DNA of 64,000 bases from an uncultured Lachnospiraceae bacterium (GCA_902765725.1 CACXAT010000006.1:62001-126000); one strand, 5' to 3'. Shown: positions 54,164 to 63,469, counted from the stretch's first letter. Made by a program: numbers and translations. The notes: a model not told the origin generated them from the letters alone.

Positions 54164-57100
54164 TTACACAATCTTTCCGAGTTTTCTGAGAATCTTCTCG
54201 GGGGTCATCGGCCAGTCTTCCAGCCACACGCCCACGGCGTCATGGATGGCGATTCCGATGGCAGGTGCAGCGCCGTTGCAGGCGATCTCGGAGATCGACT
54301 TGGCTCCGAACGGGCCGTCGGGGTCGTCTACGTCGATCAGGACGGACTTGAAGTCGTCCGGCTGCTCGTAGATCATCGGTACGCCGTAGTCGGTCATGTT
54401 GGCGTTGATGCAGTTTCCATCCTTATCCAGGATCATGCCTTCATAGAGGGTATGTCCGATGGACTTGAGGGCGGCTCCGTACATCTGGCACAGTGCCAGT
54501 TCCGGATTGATCGGCGTTCCTGCATCCTGAAGAGCGTAGAACTTCTGCACTTTGATCTCGCCGGTTCTGGTATTCACGGCCACCTGGGCGAAGTGCGCAC
54601 CATAAGGTACCGAGGATGCTGTCGTGACAAAGTTTCCGTGATAGACCATCATGCCGCGGCCGGAGCCTGAGCATGCGGTATGGGACAGGTCTGCGTAGGT
54701 CAGGACCTTTCCTGTCTTCTTCGAATAGACCTCTCCCGGATAGCGAAGCTCCAGATCTTCCTTGTCTTCCTCCAGCTGGAGGGCCGCTTCCTTCAGGACT
54801 TCTTCCTTGAGGCCCTTCGACGCGACGACTGCGGCGTTGCCGGAGAAGAAGGTTCCGGAGGATGCATAGGATCCGGTGTCAAACGCGGCGGCATCTGTGT
54901 CGCCTGACAGCACGGTTACGTGCTCCATGGGCATGCACATGATCTCACTGACGATCTTCGCGCAGATAGTATCCAGTCCGGTTCCTATATCGGCGCATCC
55001 GCTGTTCAGGATGACCGTTCCGTCTGTCTCCATCTTTGCGATCGCTTCGGAGTGATCAAGACCCGGAAGGCCGGAGCCCTGCATGATCATGGCAAAGCCC
55101 TTGCCGATCTTCACATCCGGATCGCTGCTGACTTCCTTCACGCCCCATTTGATCATGTCGCATCCCTGAAGGACGGCGTCCCTCAGACCGCAGGATCCAA
55201 CCGGTACGACATTTCCTTCACGGCCTTCGCCAAGACCCTTCAGGATATCGAGCATATAGCCGGTCTCCACATGATTCTTCAGGACCATGTCTTTGTAGTC
55301 ACAGCCCAGCTTCTCTGCAAGCTCCGCCATGCACATCATGATGCCGAAGGTTCCCTTCGGGGTACCGTACCCCTGATAGGCTCCGGCTGGCGGTGAATTG
55401 GTATAGAGAACCTTCAGGTCATATGCCATGTTCGCGCATTTGAACAGCGGCAGTGTCTTTGAACAGCTGTTCATCGGGACCGTCAGGCAGTGATTGCCGT
55501 AGGGGCCGGTATTGGCGCGCACTTCCATGAAGATGCCTGTGATCGTGCCATCCTTCATGCCACTCATCTTGACGCGGACTCTCATCGGATGACGGGTCGA
55601 GTTCGCGATGAACTCCTCCTCACGGGTATTTCTGTAGTAGACAGGACGACCGGTAATGAACGCAGCATAGCTGGTGACATCCTCTACGAGAATATCCTGC
55701 TTGGAGCCATAACCGCCGCCGACCCTGGTCTTGATGACATGGATCTTATTTTCTGGAAGTCCGGTCACCCAGCCTACGATCCTTCTCACATGGTACGGAA
55801 CCTGTGTGGAAGCATAGACCGCAAGCCGTCCGCCCTCCATGCGGGCGAAGCATACATGGGGTTCAAGGGGCGTATGCTGGATCTGGCTCGTCTGATAGGT
55901 ACGCTCGACAACCGCGTCCGCCTCCCCGAAGGCCTTCTCCACATCTCCGATCCCGCCGCGGTTTCCGGCAGCGACATTGTGATGGATATCCGCGCCCAGC
56001 GGGAACTGGTAGACGACCTTACCGTCGCGCCAGTCGCCTGCGTCCTTGTTGTACTCGTCAAGATCCGCCGGCGCGCCCGCACGGTATTCCACGATGCCGT
56101 TATGAACTCTCGGCGCGTCTTCGGCCATGGCCTCTTCCACGGTAAATACAGCCTTGAGCGGCTCATATTCCACCTTGATCAGAGACATGGCTTCCATGGC
56201 GGCTTCTTCGGTCTCGGCAACGATGCCTGCGACACGGTCTCCCACATGGCGGACCTTCCAGTTAAACAGTCTTCTGTCATGGGGCGAGGGTTCCGGATTG
56301 CCCTGTCCGGCCTGCATATAATAGATATCCGGGCAGTTCGCGGCCGTTATGATATGCACAACGCCGGGAACCTTCTCTGCCTCTGTGGTATCGATGGATT
56401 TGATGTACGCATGCGCATGAGGAGATCTGAGGATCTTCAGGATGCAGGAGTCCGCCGGGACGTAATCCTCAACGAATACACGATCTCCGCGCACCAGGGC
56501 GGGGCCATCCACCTTCTCGGCCGGTTTGCCGATGATATTCAGATGAGGCCGGAAGGAAGGCGCCGGCTGTGTGGAATAAGCGCCGCTGTCCATTCGCTCC
56601 ACGGCAAGCTTCACAGCCAGATAATAATGCTCATAGCCTGCGTCGCGGATGAAGATGCCGGACATGGCCTCCTTGACAGCTTCCCTGTCCGGATGCGGAT
56701 CATTCATGATCAGCCATGTAAGCAGGAGCGCCGCAGCGGGAGCATTGTAAGCGCTTCCGACGACACCGGCATCCACCATGGCCTGCTGTACGAGTGTCAG
56801 GCAGTCGCCCGCCTCTTTTCCGTTCAGGAGCAGCGCGCGGTCCACAACCGCCCTTCCCTCTTCGGGTGAGCAGCCTTCACCGAAGAAATCCTCGGTGAGA
56901 TCCACGCCCTTCGCGGCAAGGATGCCAAGATCCCGCAGCCCGTCCGGGGTGATGATCTTCGCTCCCTGGGCCGCGGCCGCCGGGATCAGATCCGCATACA
57001 CCGGCTCACCGTTGAGAAGAACGGTGTCAGAGCCGCAGAAACCTTCATTGTTATCAGAATCACGCACACCGTTGTATCCGTGGTCGGCAAGGATTTCCTG

Positions 57101-57166
57101 AAGACGCTTCGCCGGGTCTGTTTCATAACATCTCGGGATATGATTGATCGTAAGATTCAGCTTCAT
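54164..57166 (-). CDS. Xanthine dehydrogenase-family molybdopterin subunit with degenerate fused Fe-S domain
   Basis: Protein of 1000 aa. Residues about 1-190 align with the two-[2Fe-2S] small subunit of molybdenum hydroxylases (ILADHG...EGFCGSDTVLLNGEPV, then AMSGIFIRDAGY), but ligand positions read Asn39, Cys44, Asp47, Asp59, Ser138, Asn141, Ile173 and Asp175, so seven of eight cysteines are lost. The molybdenum part (about 205-1000) has RVGGGYGSKQD, GAYQGYGTPKG (Gln replaces the usual Arg) and a candidate catalytic Glu960 in ISEIACNGAAPAIGIAI. Fusion order resembles single-chain aldehyde oxidoreductase (Mop). No in-frame selenocysteine codon is seen. Its ATG overlaps the FAD-subunit stop by 4 bp. 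Substrate unknown. Confidence 0.88.
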   Translation of the reverse strand: MKLNLTINHIPRCYETDPAKRLQEILADHGYNGVRDSDNNEGFCGSDTVLLNGEPVYADLIPAAAAQGAKIITPDGLRDLGILAAKGVDLTEDFFGEGCSPEEGRAVVDRALLLNGKEAGDCLTLVQQAMVDAGVVGSAYNAPAAALLLTWLIMNDPHPDREAVKEAMSGIFIRDAGYEHYYLAVKLAVERMDSGAYSTQPAPSFRPHLNIIGKPAEKVDGPALVRGDRVFVEDYVPADSCILKILRSPHAHAYIKSIDTTEAEKVPGVVHIITAANCPDIYYMQAGQGNPEPSPHDRRLFNWKVRHVGDRVAGIVAETEEAAMEAMSLIKVEYEPLKAVFTVEEAMAEDAPRVHNGIVEYRAGAPADLDEYNKDAGDWRDGKVVYQFPLGADIHHNVAAGNRGGIGDVEKAFGEADAVVERTYQTSQIQHTPLEPHVCFARMEGGRLAVYASTQVPYHVRRIVGWVTGLPENKIHVIKTRVGGGYGSKQDILVEDVTSYAAFITGRPVYYRNTREEEFIANSTRHPMRVRVKMSGMKDGTITGIFMEVRANTGPYGNHCLTVPMNSCSKTLPLFKCANMAYDLKVLYTNSPPAGAYQGYGTPKGTFGIMMCMAELAEKLGCDYKDMVLKNHVETGYMLDILKGLGEGREGNVVPVGSCGLRDAVLQGCDMIKWGVKEVSSDPDVKIGKGFAMIMQGSGLPGLDHSEAIAKMETDGTVILNSGCADIGTGLDTICAKIVSEIMCMPMEHVTVLSGDTDAAAFDTGSYASSGTFFSGNAAVVASKGLKEEVLKEAALQLEEDKEDLELRYPGEVYSKKTGKVLTYADLSHTACSGSGRGMMVYHGNFVTTASSVPYGAHFAQVAVNTRTGEIKVQKFYALQDAGTPINPELALCQMYGAALKSIGHTLYEGMILDKDGNCINANMTDYGVPMIYEQPDDFKSVLIDVDDPDGPFGAKSISEIACNGAAPAIGIAIHDAVGVWLEDWPMTPEKILRKLGKIV

Positions 57167-57930
57167 ACCTGGTCTCCTCCTTCCCCGCTCAGCTTCTCGT
57201 ACATGTCATCCAGCGTAGTGCCGGTAAGATAGCGCTTATATGCCTCTGATCCGAACATGTCGTCCTTCACGTCCGCCATCTTCCAGGAAACACCCCAGTT
57301 CGTAATATCGGGTGTGAAGATGCCGCTTCCCTTGATGGCAAGGCCGATCCGGAAAGCATCCTCCTTCTTCCCCATGGCGATGGTCAGATATGCATGGCTC
57401 TCCACCGTATTGGCGTATCTCTTTGACAGGACTTTCACCCCCGACGCCTCTGACGGAAGGATCACAGCAGTAATCAGCGCCTTCTTCAGAGAATCCCGTT
57501 TCTGACCGTACTCTTCAAGCGGCATCGTGCACCGGCCCGTCTCATCCGCCAGCTCTACCTGAGCACCGGCCGCAAGCAGAGTCGGTATCAGATAGGAATC
57601 ACACCTCCAGGATGCGATATTGCCGCCAATCGTTGCCATATTCCTCTTCTGAAGAGATCCGCAGAAATGAAGCGCTTCCCTGAAATACTCCGGAATCCCG
57701 GGAGCCTTCAGTGCCCTGGTAAACGTCACCATCGATCCGATCCGGACATCTTCTCCTGATGCCTCTATACCGGTCAGTCCGGCAACGCCGCGCAGAAGGA
57801 TAAAGGCAGATGCCTCTACCCGTGAATTGAGATGCTCTGTCTCCGTACCACCTGCAAAATAAGCGCAGCCATCCTTCATCATGGCAACTGCCTCATCGAT
57901 GGACGCCGGAGAATAGAATTCACAGTTCAT
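57163..57930 (-). CDS. FAD-binding subunit of molybdenum hydroxylase (CoxM/XdhB type)
   Basis: Protein of 255 aa. FAD-contacting motifs are YFAGGTETEHL (in place of the usual AGGTDL) and RNMATIGGNIAS. FYSPASIDEAVAMM is the typical opening and TAVILPS-type text precedes a C-terminal lobe. It would pass electrons between the molybdenum subunit and a nicotinamide carrier. Strong SD AGGAGGAG. First gene of a two-gene operon with no iron-sulfur subunit. Confidence 0.9.
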   Translation of the reverse strand: MNCEFYSPASIDEAVAMMKDGCAYFAGGTETEHLNSRVEASAFILLRGVAGLTGIEASGEDVRIGSMVTFTRALKAPGIPEYFREALHFCGSLQKRNMATIGGNIASWRCDSYLIPTLLAAGAQVELADETGRCTMPLEEYGQKRDSLKKALITAVILPSEASGVKVLSKRYANTVESHAYLTIAMGKKEDAFRIGLAIKGSGIFTPDITNWGVSWKMADVKDDMFGSEAYKRYLTGTTLDDMYEKLSGEGGDQV

Positions 57931-58117
57931 AAGATACTCCTCCTCTCTTTTATAGTTTTATTTATTATATTAACACGTTTAAATAAATTTTTGTCTGATA
58001 AATGAATGTTTTTTATGATTATTTCCAATAAATTTATTACAGAAACTGAGAGGATTGCTTCTGAGAGGAACCGAAGTGACCATTGTATGGAAAAAAGCCC
58101 GGATTACAGATATAAAA
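57931..58117. other. AT-rich leader between tRNA-Pro and the FAD-subunit gene
   Basis: About 190 bp clearly more AT-rich than the surroundings. It includes TATAAT (minus strand, about 57963-57968) without a good -35, a palindrome AATAAATTTATT near 58027-58038, and direct repeats CTGAGAGGA (about 58046 and 58061). No open reading frame worth naming. Confidence 0.5.
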
Positions 58118-58143
58118 AACCGGTTCCCCTGCAGGAACCGGTT
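58118..58143 (-). terminator. Terminator of tRNA-Pro
   Basis: Perfect 10-bp stem AACCGGTTCC / GGAACCGGTT around a 6-base loop, followed on minus by TTTTATATC. It begins 8 bases after the tRNA. Confidence 0.85.
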
Positions 58144-58150
58144 CTGAACG

Positions 58151-58225
58151 TCGGAGTGGTGAGATTCGAACTCACGGCTTCTTGACCCCCAGTCAAGCGC
58201 CCTGACCATGCTGGGCCACACCCCG
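58151..58225 (-). tRNA. tRNA-Pro (anticodon GGG)
   Basis: Cloverleaf on the minus strand: acceptor CGGGGTG / CACTCCG, anticodon stem CTTGA / TCAAG enclosing CTGGGGG with anticodon GGG, and T-loop GTTCGAATC. CCA is not encoded. Own promoter at 58236-58264 and terminator. Confidence 0.95.
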
Positions 58226-58235
58226 ATAGTTCTGC

Positions 58236-58264
58236 ATTATATCAAATAGCAGAGAATTGTTCAA
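58236..58264 (-). promoter_or_regulatory. Promoter of tRNA-Pro
   Basis: Minus strand -35 TTGAAC (58259-58264), 17-bp spacer, extended -10 TGATATAAT (58236-58241 for the hexamer), about 10 bp before the tRNA 5' end. Confidence 0.8.
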
Positions 58265-58303
58265 CCCCGAAAATTGAATACCTCACTCCTATTCAATGCA
58301 CAG

Positions 58304-59776
58304 TCACCATTTGCGGATGTTGGAGACAGGCTCCGAGGTCAGATCAACGCCAAGTCGTTTGAAGACATGTCTGTCAACCTCTGTCAGCATGACCGAAGTA
58401 TGGACCTGGCAGCCGCGAAGCTTCGGGATCTGCTCCAGACTCTCCCTTGCCTTGAGATCTGATCTGGCCGCAAGGCACAGTGCGATCAGGACTTCATCCG
58501 TATGAAGGCGGGGATTCTTTCCGTGCAGGAATCTGACCTTCAGATCCTGGATGGGTACGATCTCCTCCGGAGAGATCAGCTTCGCACTGTGATCGACTCC
58601 CGCCAGATGCTTCAGAGCGTTCAGCAGAAGGGCTGCCGATGCGCCCAGGAAGTCAGAGGTCTTGGAGGTGATGATGGAACCGTCCGCCAGCTCGATCGCT
58701 GCGGCAGGAACTCCCGTATCCTCCGCTCTCGCCTTGGCGGCCACCGTGACCTTCCTGTCATCTGTACTGATCTTCGCCTGCTTCATCAGAAGGCGGATCT
58801 TATAGACCTCATCCTCGGAGGCTTCGTCATTTACGACCTTGCAGATCGTATCATAATATCTGCGGATGATCTCCTGCTTGGCGGCAGCGCACACGACCTC
58901 GTCGTCAGAGATGCACAGGCCGGCCATGTTGACGCCCATATCTGTCGGAGACTTGTAGATGCTCTCCCCGTAGATTCCTTCAAACATCGAAGCAAGAACC
59001 GGGAAGATCTCGATGTCCCGGTTGTAGTTGACCGTAGTCTTCCCGTAGGCTTCCAGATGGAAGGGATCGATCATATTGACATCATTGAGATCCGCCGTGG
59101 CAGCCTCATAGGCGAGATTGACCGGATGCTTCAGCGGTATGTTCCAGATCGGGAAGGTCTCAAACTTGGCATACCCTGCCTTGATCCCCCGCTTATTGTC
59201 GTGATACAGCTGTGACAGGCAGGTCGCCATCTTTCCGGAACCGGGTCCCGGAGCGGTCACGACCACGAGAGGCCGGGTCGTCTCGATATAATCATTTCTG
59301 CCAAAGCCGTCTTCAGACAGAATGTGCTCTACGTTGGAGGGATATCCTTCGATGATGTAGTGCAGATACACACGGAACCCCTTCTTCTCCAGCTTCTCCT
59401 TGAAGGATGCTGCCGCTTCCTGGCCCGTGTAATGTGTGATGACCACAGAGCTGACATACAGCCCTCTGTCCTCGAACTTGGAGGCAAGACGGAGCACATC
59501 CTCATCATAGGGGATGCCGATATCCCCGCGCATCTTGTTCTTGACGATGTCCGCGGCGCTGATGACCATGACCAGCTCGGCCATATCGCTCAGCTGCATC
59601 AGCATCTGAAGCTTGCTGTCCGGCTCAAATCCGGGTAAAACGCGGGACGCGTGAAGGTCGTCAAAAAGCTTGCCGCCAAACTCAAGGTACAGTTTGTCGC
59701 CAAACTGGCCCATGCGTTCCTTGATATGCTCAGACTGGATCTTAAGGTACTTATTGTTATCAAATCCGATTCTCAT
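58304..59776 (-). CDS. DUF1846 domain-containing protein
   Basis: Protein of about 490 aa opening MRIGFDNNKYLKIQSEHI, the DUF1846 signature, with VVVTAPGPGSGKMATCLSQLYHD, resembling a nucleotide-binding loop, in the middle. The family is widespread in Clostridia and its function is unknown. The start at 59776 is chosen from family starts; the upstream in-frame extension to 59842 looks non-coding. It follows the nucleotidyltransferase gene closely on the same strand. Confidence 0.9.
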   Translation of the reverse strand: MRIGFDNNKYLKIQSEHIKERMGQFGDKLYLEFGGKLFDDLHASRVLPGFEPDSKLQMLMQLSDMAELVMVISAADIVKNKMRGDIGIPYDEDVLRLASKFEDRGLYVSSVVITHYTGQEAAASFKEKLEKKGFRVYLHYIIEGYPSNVEHILSEDGFGRNDYIETTRPLVVVTAPGPGSGKMATCLSQLYHDNKRGIKAGYAKFETFPIWNIPLKHPVNLAYEAATADLNDVNMIDPFHLEAYGKTTVNYNRDIEIFPVLASMFEGIYGESIYKSPTDMGVNMAGLCISDDEVVCAAAKQEIIRRYYDTICKVVNDEASEDEVYKIRLLMKQAKISTDDRKVTVAAKARAEDTGVPAAAIELADGSIITSKTSDFLGASAALLLNALKHLAGVDHSAKLISPEEIVPIQDLKVRFLHGKNPRLHTDEVLIALCLAARSDLKARESLEQIPKLRGCQVHTSVMLTEVDRHVFKRLGVDLTSEPVSNIRKW

Positions 59777-59858
59777 ACTCAGCATTACCCCGATTGATTG
59801 CTCTGCTATGTGATGCTCATCCGCCGCGTGCCACAGACTCACAGCGGATCATATCCGG

Positions 59859-60803
59859 TCACTTCCACAGTGCCGGCGGATAGACCCCTCCTCTGACAAG
59901 ATCATCTATACTCTTTCGTACGCCCTCGACGTCCTCCTGATAGGTGACGCCGAACCACTTATCCTCCGTAGGAAGGACGGTTACCTGTGCCCTGCCGGCA
60001 GCCAGAAGACCGCCGACGATCGTCGGAAGCAGGTATTCGGCTGTGTTCTCATCCGAAGATCCCATATGCTCTCTGAGAAACGCGGTGAATCCTTCATCCA
60101 GAACGTTCAGAAACTCACTGCCAAAGCCCCACATATTCATGGACACTGCCGTGTCCGGATCCAGGACCTGGACAGATCCGTCTTCGTGCATGATGCCCGA
60201 GCCATCCTTGTACCGGACGATATTCTTTGTCTCCCGGATCGCGGTCAGGTATCCCTGCTCACTTACACTGCACAGCCCCCTTGTCACGCCGCCGTTCTCA
60301 GACAGCGTATTGCGAAGGATAAAGCCTGCCATGCACATCTGAAGATGCGAAGGATCCTCACAGGCATGTTCACTGACAAGCCAGCTGTGAATCCGCTCAA
60401 AAGCCTGACGGCCGTAATAGTCATCTGCGTTGATAACACAGAAAGGCTCTTTTACAACATCCCTGCAGGCGAGGATCGCCTGCCCCGTACCCCAGGGTTT
60501 CTTTCTCCCGGCCGGAAGCACGAAGCCCTCCGGAAGATCATCCTTCTCCTGAAAGACATAGGATACCTCGGCATGCGCAGCAATCCTGCGGCCGATCACC
60601 TCGTCAAAATCTTTCTCAAGATCCTTCCGGATCACAAATACGATCCGGTCAAAACCGGCCTGCAGCGCATCATAGATCGAATAATCCATGATGATCTCTC
60701 CTGACGGGCCAAATGAAGTAAGCTGCTTGATTCCCTGTCCAAACCGGCTTCCGATCCCGGCAGCCATGATCACTAGACTTGTACGTTTTTCAGAATGCAT
60801 CAT
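59859..60803 (-). CDS. Sugar nucleotidyltransferase-like protein
   Basis: Protein of 314 aa with the NTP-transferase opening LVIMAAGIGSRFGQGIKQL (GxGxR with the following Lys) and VINADDYYGRQAF, the metal-site aspartates. Typical length for a glucose-1-phosphate nucleotidyltransferase family member; the sugar cannot be named. ATG 60803 is favoured by AGGTGGGG spacing; a GTG at 60809 is in frame. Confidence 0.82.
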   Translation of the reverse strand: MMHSEKRTSLVIMAAGIGSRFGQGIKQLTSFGPSGEIIMDYSIYDALQAGFDRIVFVIRKDLEKDFDEVIGRRIAAHAEVSYVFQEKDDLPEGFVLPAGRKKPWGTGQAILACRDVVKEPFCVINADDYYGRQAFERIHSWLVSEHACEDPSHLQMCMAGFILRNTLSENGGVTRGLCSVSEQGYLTAIRETKNIVRYKDGSGIMHEDGSVQVLDPDTAVSMNMWGFGSEFLNVLDEGFTAFLREHMGSSDENTAEYLLPTIVGGLLAAGRAQVTVLPTEDKWFGVTYQEDVEGVRKSIDDLVRGGVYPPALWK

Positions 60804-60880
60804 TTTCACCCCACCTGTGCAAAGCTTTCTGTTGCAGATACGTTACAAGATACAGATTCAGTTTACTACATATTTGATAC

Positions 60881-60922
60881 AAAAAAAAGAAGATCGACAC
60901 GCCATCTGGTCTGACGATCCTC
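60881..60922 (-). terminator. Terminator of tRNA-Thr
   Basis: Minus strand stem GAGGATCG / CGATCTTC (60915-60922 and 60889-60896, one wobble), then T8 at 60881-60888. Confidence 0.75.
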
Positions 60923-60928
60923 CTGGGA

Positions 60929-61001
<73 letters not shown>

Positions 61002-61024
61002 ACGTTTTTTCAAACAACGGTGTT

Positions 61025-61053
61025 ATTATAACGGCTGCGCCTTCGTTTGGCAA
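61025..61053 (-). promoter_or_regulatory. Promoter of tRNA-Thr
   Basis: Minus strand -35 TTGCCA (61048-61053), 17-bp spacer, -10 TATAAT (61025-61030), about 24 bp before the tRNA. Confidence 0.75.
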
Positions 61054-61107
61054 GAGAAACTTTCAGTTTCACCATGAAGACAACAAAACACTTTACTGAC
61101 CAATAAA

Positions 61108-61164
61108 ACAGCCCTACGGCACTGGTGTACTGCCCCGGGCAGCAGATCAGATACGGAGGGCTGT
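61108..61164 (-). terminator. Terminator after the glucosaminidase gene
   Basis: Minus strand outer stem ACAGCCCT / AGGGCTGT with an inner CTGCCC / GGGCAG stem and TTTTATT after it. It begins 10 bp past the stop codon. Confidence 0.7.
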
Positions 61165-61174
61165 GAGTTCCCAT

Positions 61175-61975
61175 TTATTTATTGAATCTTGTCAGGTTAT
61201 AGGACTGTACCATGGTCACGAGCATGCCGCCGTAATTCCCGGCCTGCGCATATCCGCTGTTTCCCACGATCGAGCAGGCTCTGTAGGAGTTCCTGACTCC
61301 GAACACATAGGGCAGATACTGCTTCATGAATTGAGTGTAGTGCTCCAGACTCTTTTCCCAGGAACTGTAATGCCTGTATCCGCTGCCGGCACGGATGCCG
61401 AACAGGTTGTTGTGATAGATATGTCTCCCGTGTCCTGTCTCAAGACACGCCTGAGCAGTTACCAGCGAGGCGAGGATATTGTTCCTGGCCTGGTTCTCTC
61501 TGGCCATCTCTCCGATCTTCTGTATAAACCCGCTCTTCTTGCCGGCATATTTGCATTTCTTAAATGAACCGTCACTGTTGAAGATGCAGGCAATGCCGTT
61601 CACCTTCATGGTGCGTCCCTTTACCATCGAGCAGATCTTGCCCTTCTTGCCCTTTTCCTGGAAATAGTACCATTTCTTGCGGATCTTCTTCCATCCTTTC
61701 ACAAGCTGGTACTTCTGATTTCCCTTCATGATGCCGAAATAAGTGCGATCGCCGACGGTGATCCAGCCCGTTTGCCTCTTCCCGTTCTGGTAATAATACC
61801 AGATCCCCTTCTTCTTGACGAATCCTGTCTGACCGGAAGCACTCTCCGTGTCCTCCGATTCCGCAAAAGCGGTATGAGAGCCGGGATCTGCGGCAGGAGC
61901 AACTGTCAGCAATAGCAGGATTGCCGCAAGGAGCGCATATAGCATACTTCTGATCGATATACGGTAGCTGCTCAA
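61175..61975 (-). CDS. Secreted glucosaminidase-domain protein with cell-wall-binding repeats
   Basis: Protein of 266 aa with signal peptide (MLYALLAAILLLLTVAPA region, cleavage near AFA). Residues about 48-140 hold YG-type wall-binding repeats (KGIWYYYQNGKRQTGWITV, KWYYFQEKGKKG). The C-terminal part (about 150-266) is a glucosaminidase/FlgJ-like domain: SLVTAQACLETGHGR with a likely catalytic Glu, NNLFGIRAGSGYRHYSSWEKSLEHY. Start is TTG 61975 with SD GAGGAGG 8 bases upstream. It should hydrolyse or bind peptidoglycan outside the cell. Own promoter at 62031-62059. Confidence 0.85.
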   Translation of the reverse strand: MSSYRISIRSMLYALLAAILLLLTVAPAADPGSHTAFAESEDTESASGQTGFVKKKGIWYYYQNGKRQTGWITVGDRTYFGIMKGNQKYQLVKGWKKIRKKWYYFQEKGKKGKICSMVKGRTMKVNGIACIFNSDGSFKKCKYAGKKSGFIQKIGEMARENQARNNILASLVTAQACLETGHGRHIYHNNLFGIRAGSGYRHYSSWEKSLEHYTQFMKQYLPYVFGVRNSYRACSIVGNSGYAQAGNYGGMLVTMVQSYNLTRFNK

Positions 61976-62030
61976 ACCATTTCCTCCTCAGAATGCGCAA
62001 TATCAGATCGATAAAAGTGAATGTATCGAC

Positions 62031-62059
62031 ATTCTAAATGGAAAATGGCTTCCGGTCAA
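62031..62059 (-). promoter_or_regulatory. Promoter of the glucosaminidase gene
   Basis: Minus strand -35 TTGACC (62054-62059), 17-bp spacer, -10 TAGAAT (62031-62036), about 55 bp before the TTG start. Confidence 0.65.
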
Positions 62060-62091
62060 GTGTTTTGTAAATAAATTGTAATATTTAGTAA

Positions 62092-63441
62092 TTATCCCAC
62101 AATATTTTCTACAATTCCGTATTCTTCTTCCAGTTTCTTATTCAATTTTTCATCAATTGCCTGAGTCAGGTCTTTGATTCCGGCGCCCGCTCCGATCTGT
62201 CTGACCAGTTCAGGCCACTCTGCTTCCAGATCATCAAATAGCGGCATCGTCGGCACATAGTCTTTAAAAAACTCTGAGAAGGACCGGAACAGCTGCGCGT
62301 CCTCTCCCTCCGGGTAGATTCCTTCAACCCGCTGCCCTTTCACGCTGGTCCGCACCGGGAAACAGGAAGAAGCGGCGACCGCTTTGCGGTACTCCTCCGG
62401 ATCCTCCGTGATAAAGCGGACAAAATCAAGGGAATCAGCGACTGCCTGCTCATCCTCTCCCTTCACAACGCCGAATCCACAGATGTCTCCCGACAGGACA
62501 GGAAGGTTCTTGGAATTGGGATACATCATGGGAAATACGGTAAAATCAGTGCTCTGAGCGTATTTCTGGTGTCTGTACCAGCTCCAGAAGAAGGTGACCG
62601 GCAGTTCGCCGCTCAGGAACTGAGCAAGCTCCTCCTCACTTCCGGCCTTCTTGTCAAATACAATGCCCTTGCCTTTGAGCTTTTTCAGGATCGCGAAGCT
62701 GTTTCGCACAGCCTTGCTGCTGACCGTATAGGAATTGCGCGTGTCACTGATCAGTGAACCGTTGGACAGATTGGTTATGAAGGACATGAAGTATCTCACG
62801 TCCCTGCCTGTCAGGCGGGGGATCCTGGCGACCGTAAGCTCACGGTCCTCATGCAGGAATATATAGTCGTGCAGCACCAGTACACAGTCAATGAAGCCGC
62901 TGTCCTTCCATGAATGAACATCCTCGTTCAGATACTGCAGCGTAGCTGTCTCGCTGAAGCTTTCATAATTGATGGCCATGGTATATACGTCCCTGAAGAC
63001 AGGCATCTGATAATAGATTCCATCCCGGCTGACGCAGGCTTCTCTCACCTCAGGATCGATCTCCCGGAGCGTCTCTTCGTCCCACAGGCTGCCAAGATCC
63101 TCCATGTATCCGCTCCCGCCCCACGTGGTGACGATATCCTCCGGCGAGGAGATCACCAGATCAGGGGCATTCTCCGTTCCCAGGACACCCGTTATCTCAT
63201 CAGTGCCGGTTTCCTCATCCAGGATCCTTACATTGACGCTGACAGAGGGATTCGCCTCTTCATAGTCCCTGGCAAGCGCGCTGACGGCTTCCTCTTCCTC
63301 ATAGCCGCCCGCAGGGCAGACCCACAGATCCAGCGATCTGGGTGCGGCAGCCGTTTCAGCGCACAGAAAGAGGGCGAATGTGACTGCAGTCAATCCGCCC
63401 CTTGTTAAATACTTATTCAATTCAGTGATTCGTCCATTCAT
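62092..63441 (-). CDS. Extracellular solute-binding protein (family 1-like), orphan
   Basis: Protein of 449 aa resembling ABC sugar-binding proteins: LARDYEEANPSVSVNVRILDE, then APDLVISSPEDI and the C-terminal FVRFITEDPEEYRKAVA. The export signal is GGLTAVTFALFLCAETAAA. A cysteine lies in it but the context FLC lacks a proper lipobox, so secretion rather than lipid anchoring is likely. No permease or ATPase is adjacent. ATG 63441 is preferred (AGGGGGATGAGAATC); ATG 63450 abuts the SD. Confidence 0.8.
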   Translation of the reverse strand: MNGRITELNKYLTRGGLTAVTFALFLCAETAAAPRSLDLWVCPAGGYEEEEAVSALARDYEEANPSVSVNVRILDEETGTDEITGVLGTENAPDLVISSPEDIVTTWGGSGYMEDLGSLWDEETLREIDPEVREACVSRDGIYYQMPVFRDVYTMAINYESFSETATLQYLNEDVHSWKDSGFIDCVLVLHDYIFLHEDRELTVARIPRLTGRDVRYFMSFITNLSNGSLISDTRNSYTVSSKAVRNSFAILKKLKGKGIVFDKKAGSEEELAQFLSGELPVTFFWSWYRHQKYAQSTDFTVFPMMYPNSKNLPVLSGDICGFGVVKGEDEQAVADSLDFVRFITEDPEEYRKAVAASSCFPVRTSVKGQRVEGIYPEGEDAQLFRSFSEFFKDYVPTMPLFDDLEAEWPELVRQIGAGAGIKDLTQAIDEKLNKKLEEEYGIVENIVG

Positions 63442-63469
63442 GATTCTCATCCCCCTTGCTCAGTGCTTA

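Noticed and set aside
54023..54670. 215-codon plus-strand ORF
   Set aside because: Only the first part has a plausible start signal; the rest is antisense to the molybdenum hydroxylase and crosses a terminator.
54164..57166. Selenocysteine-containing xanthine dehydrogenase
   Set aside because: No in-frame TGA interrupts the gene, and no SECIS-like element was noticed.
57979..58221. 80-codon minus-strand ORF covering tRNA-Pro
   Set aside because: It runs through the tRNA and its terminator, so it cannot be a protein gene.
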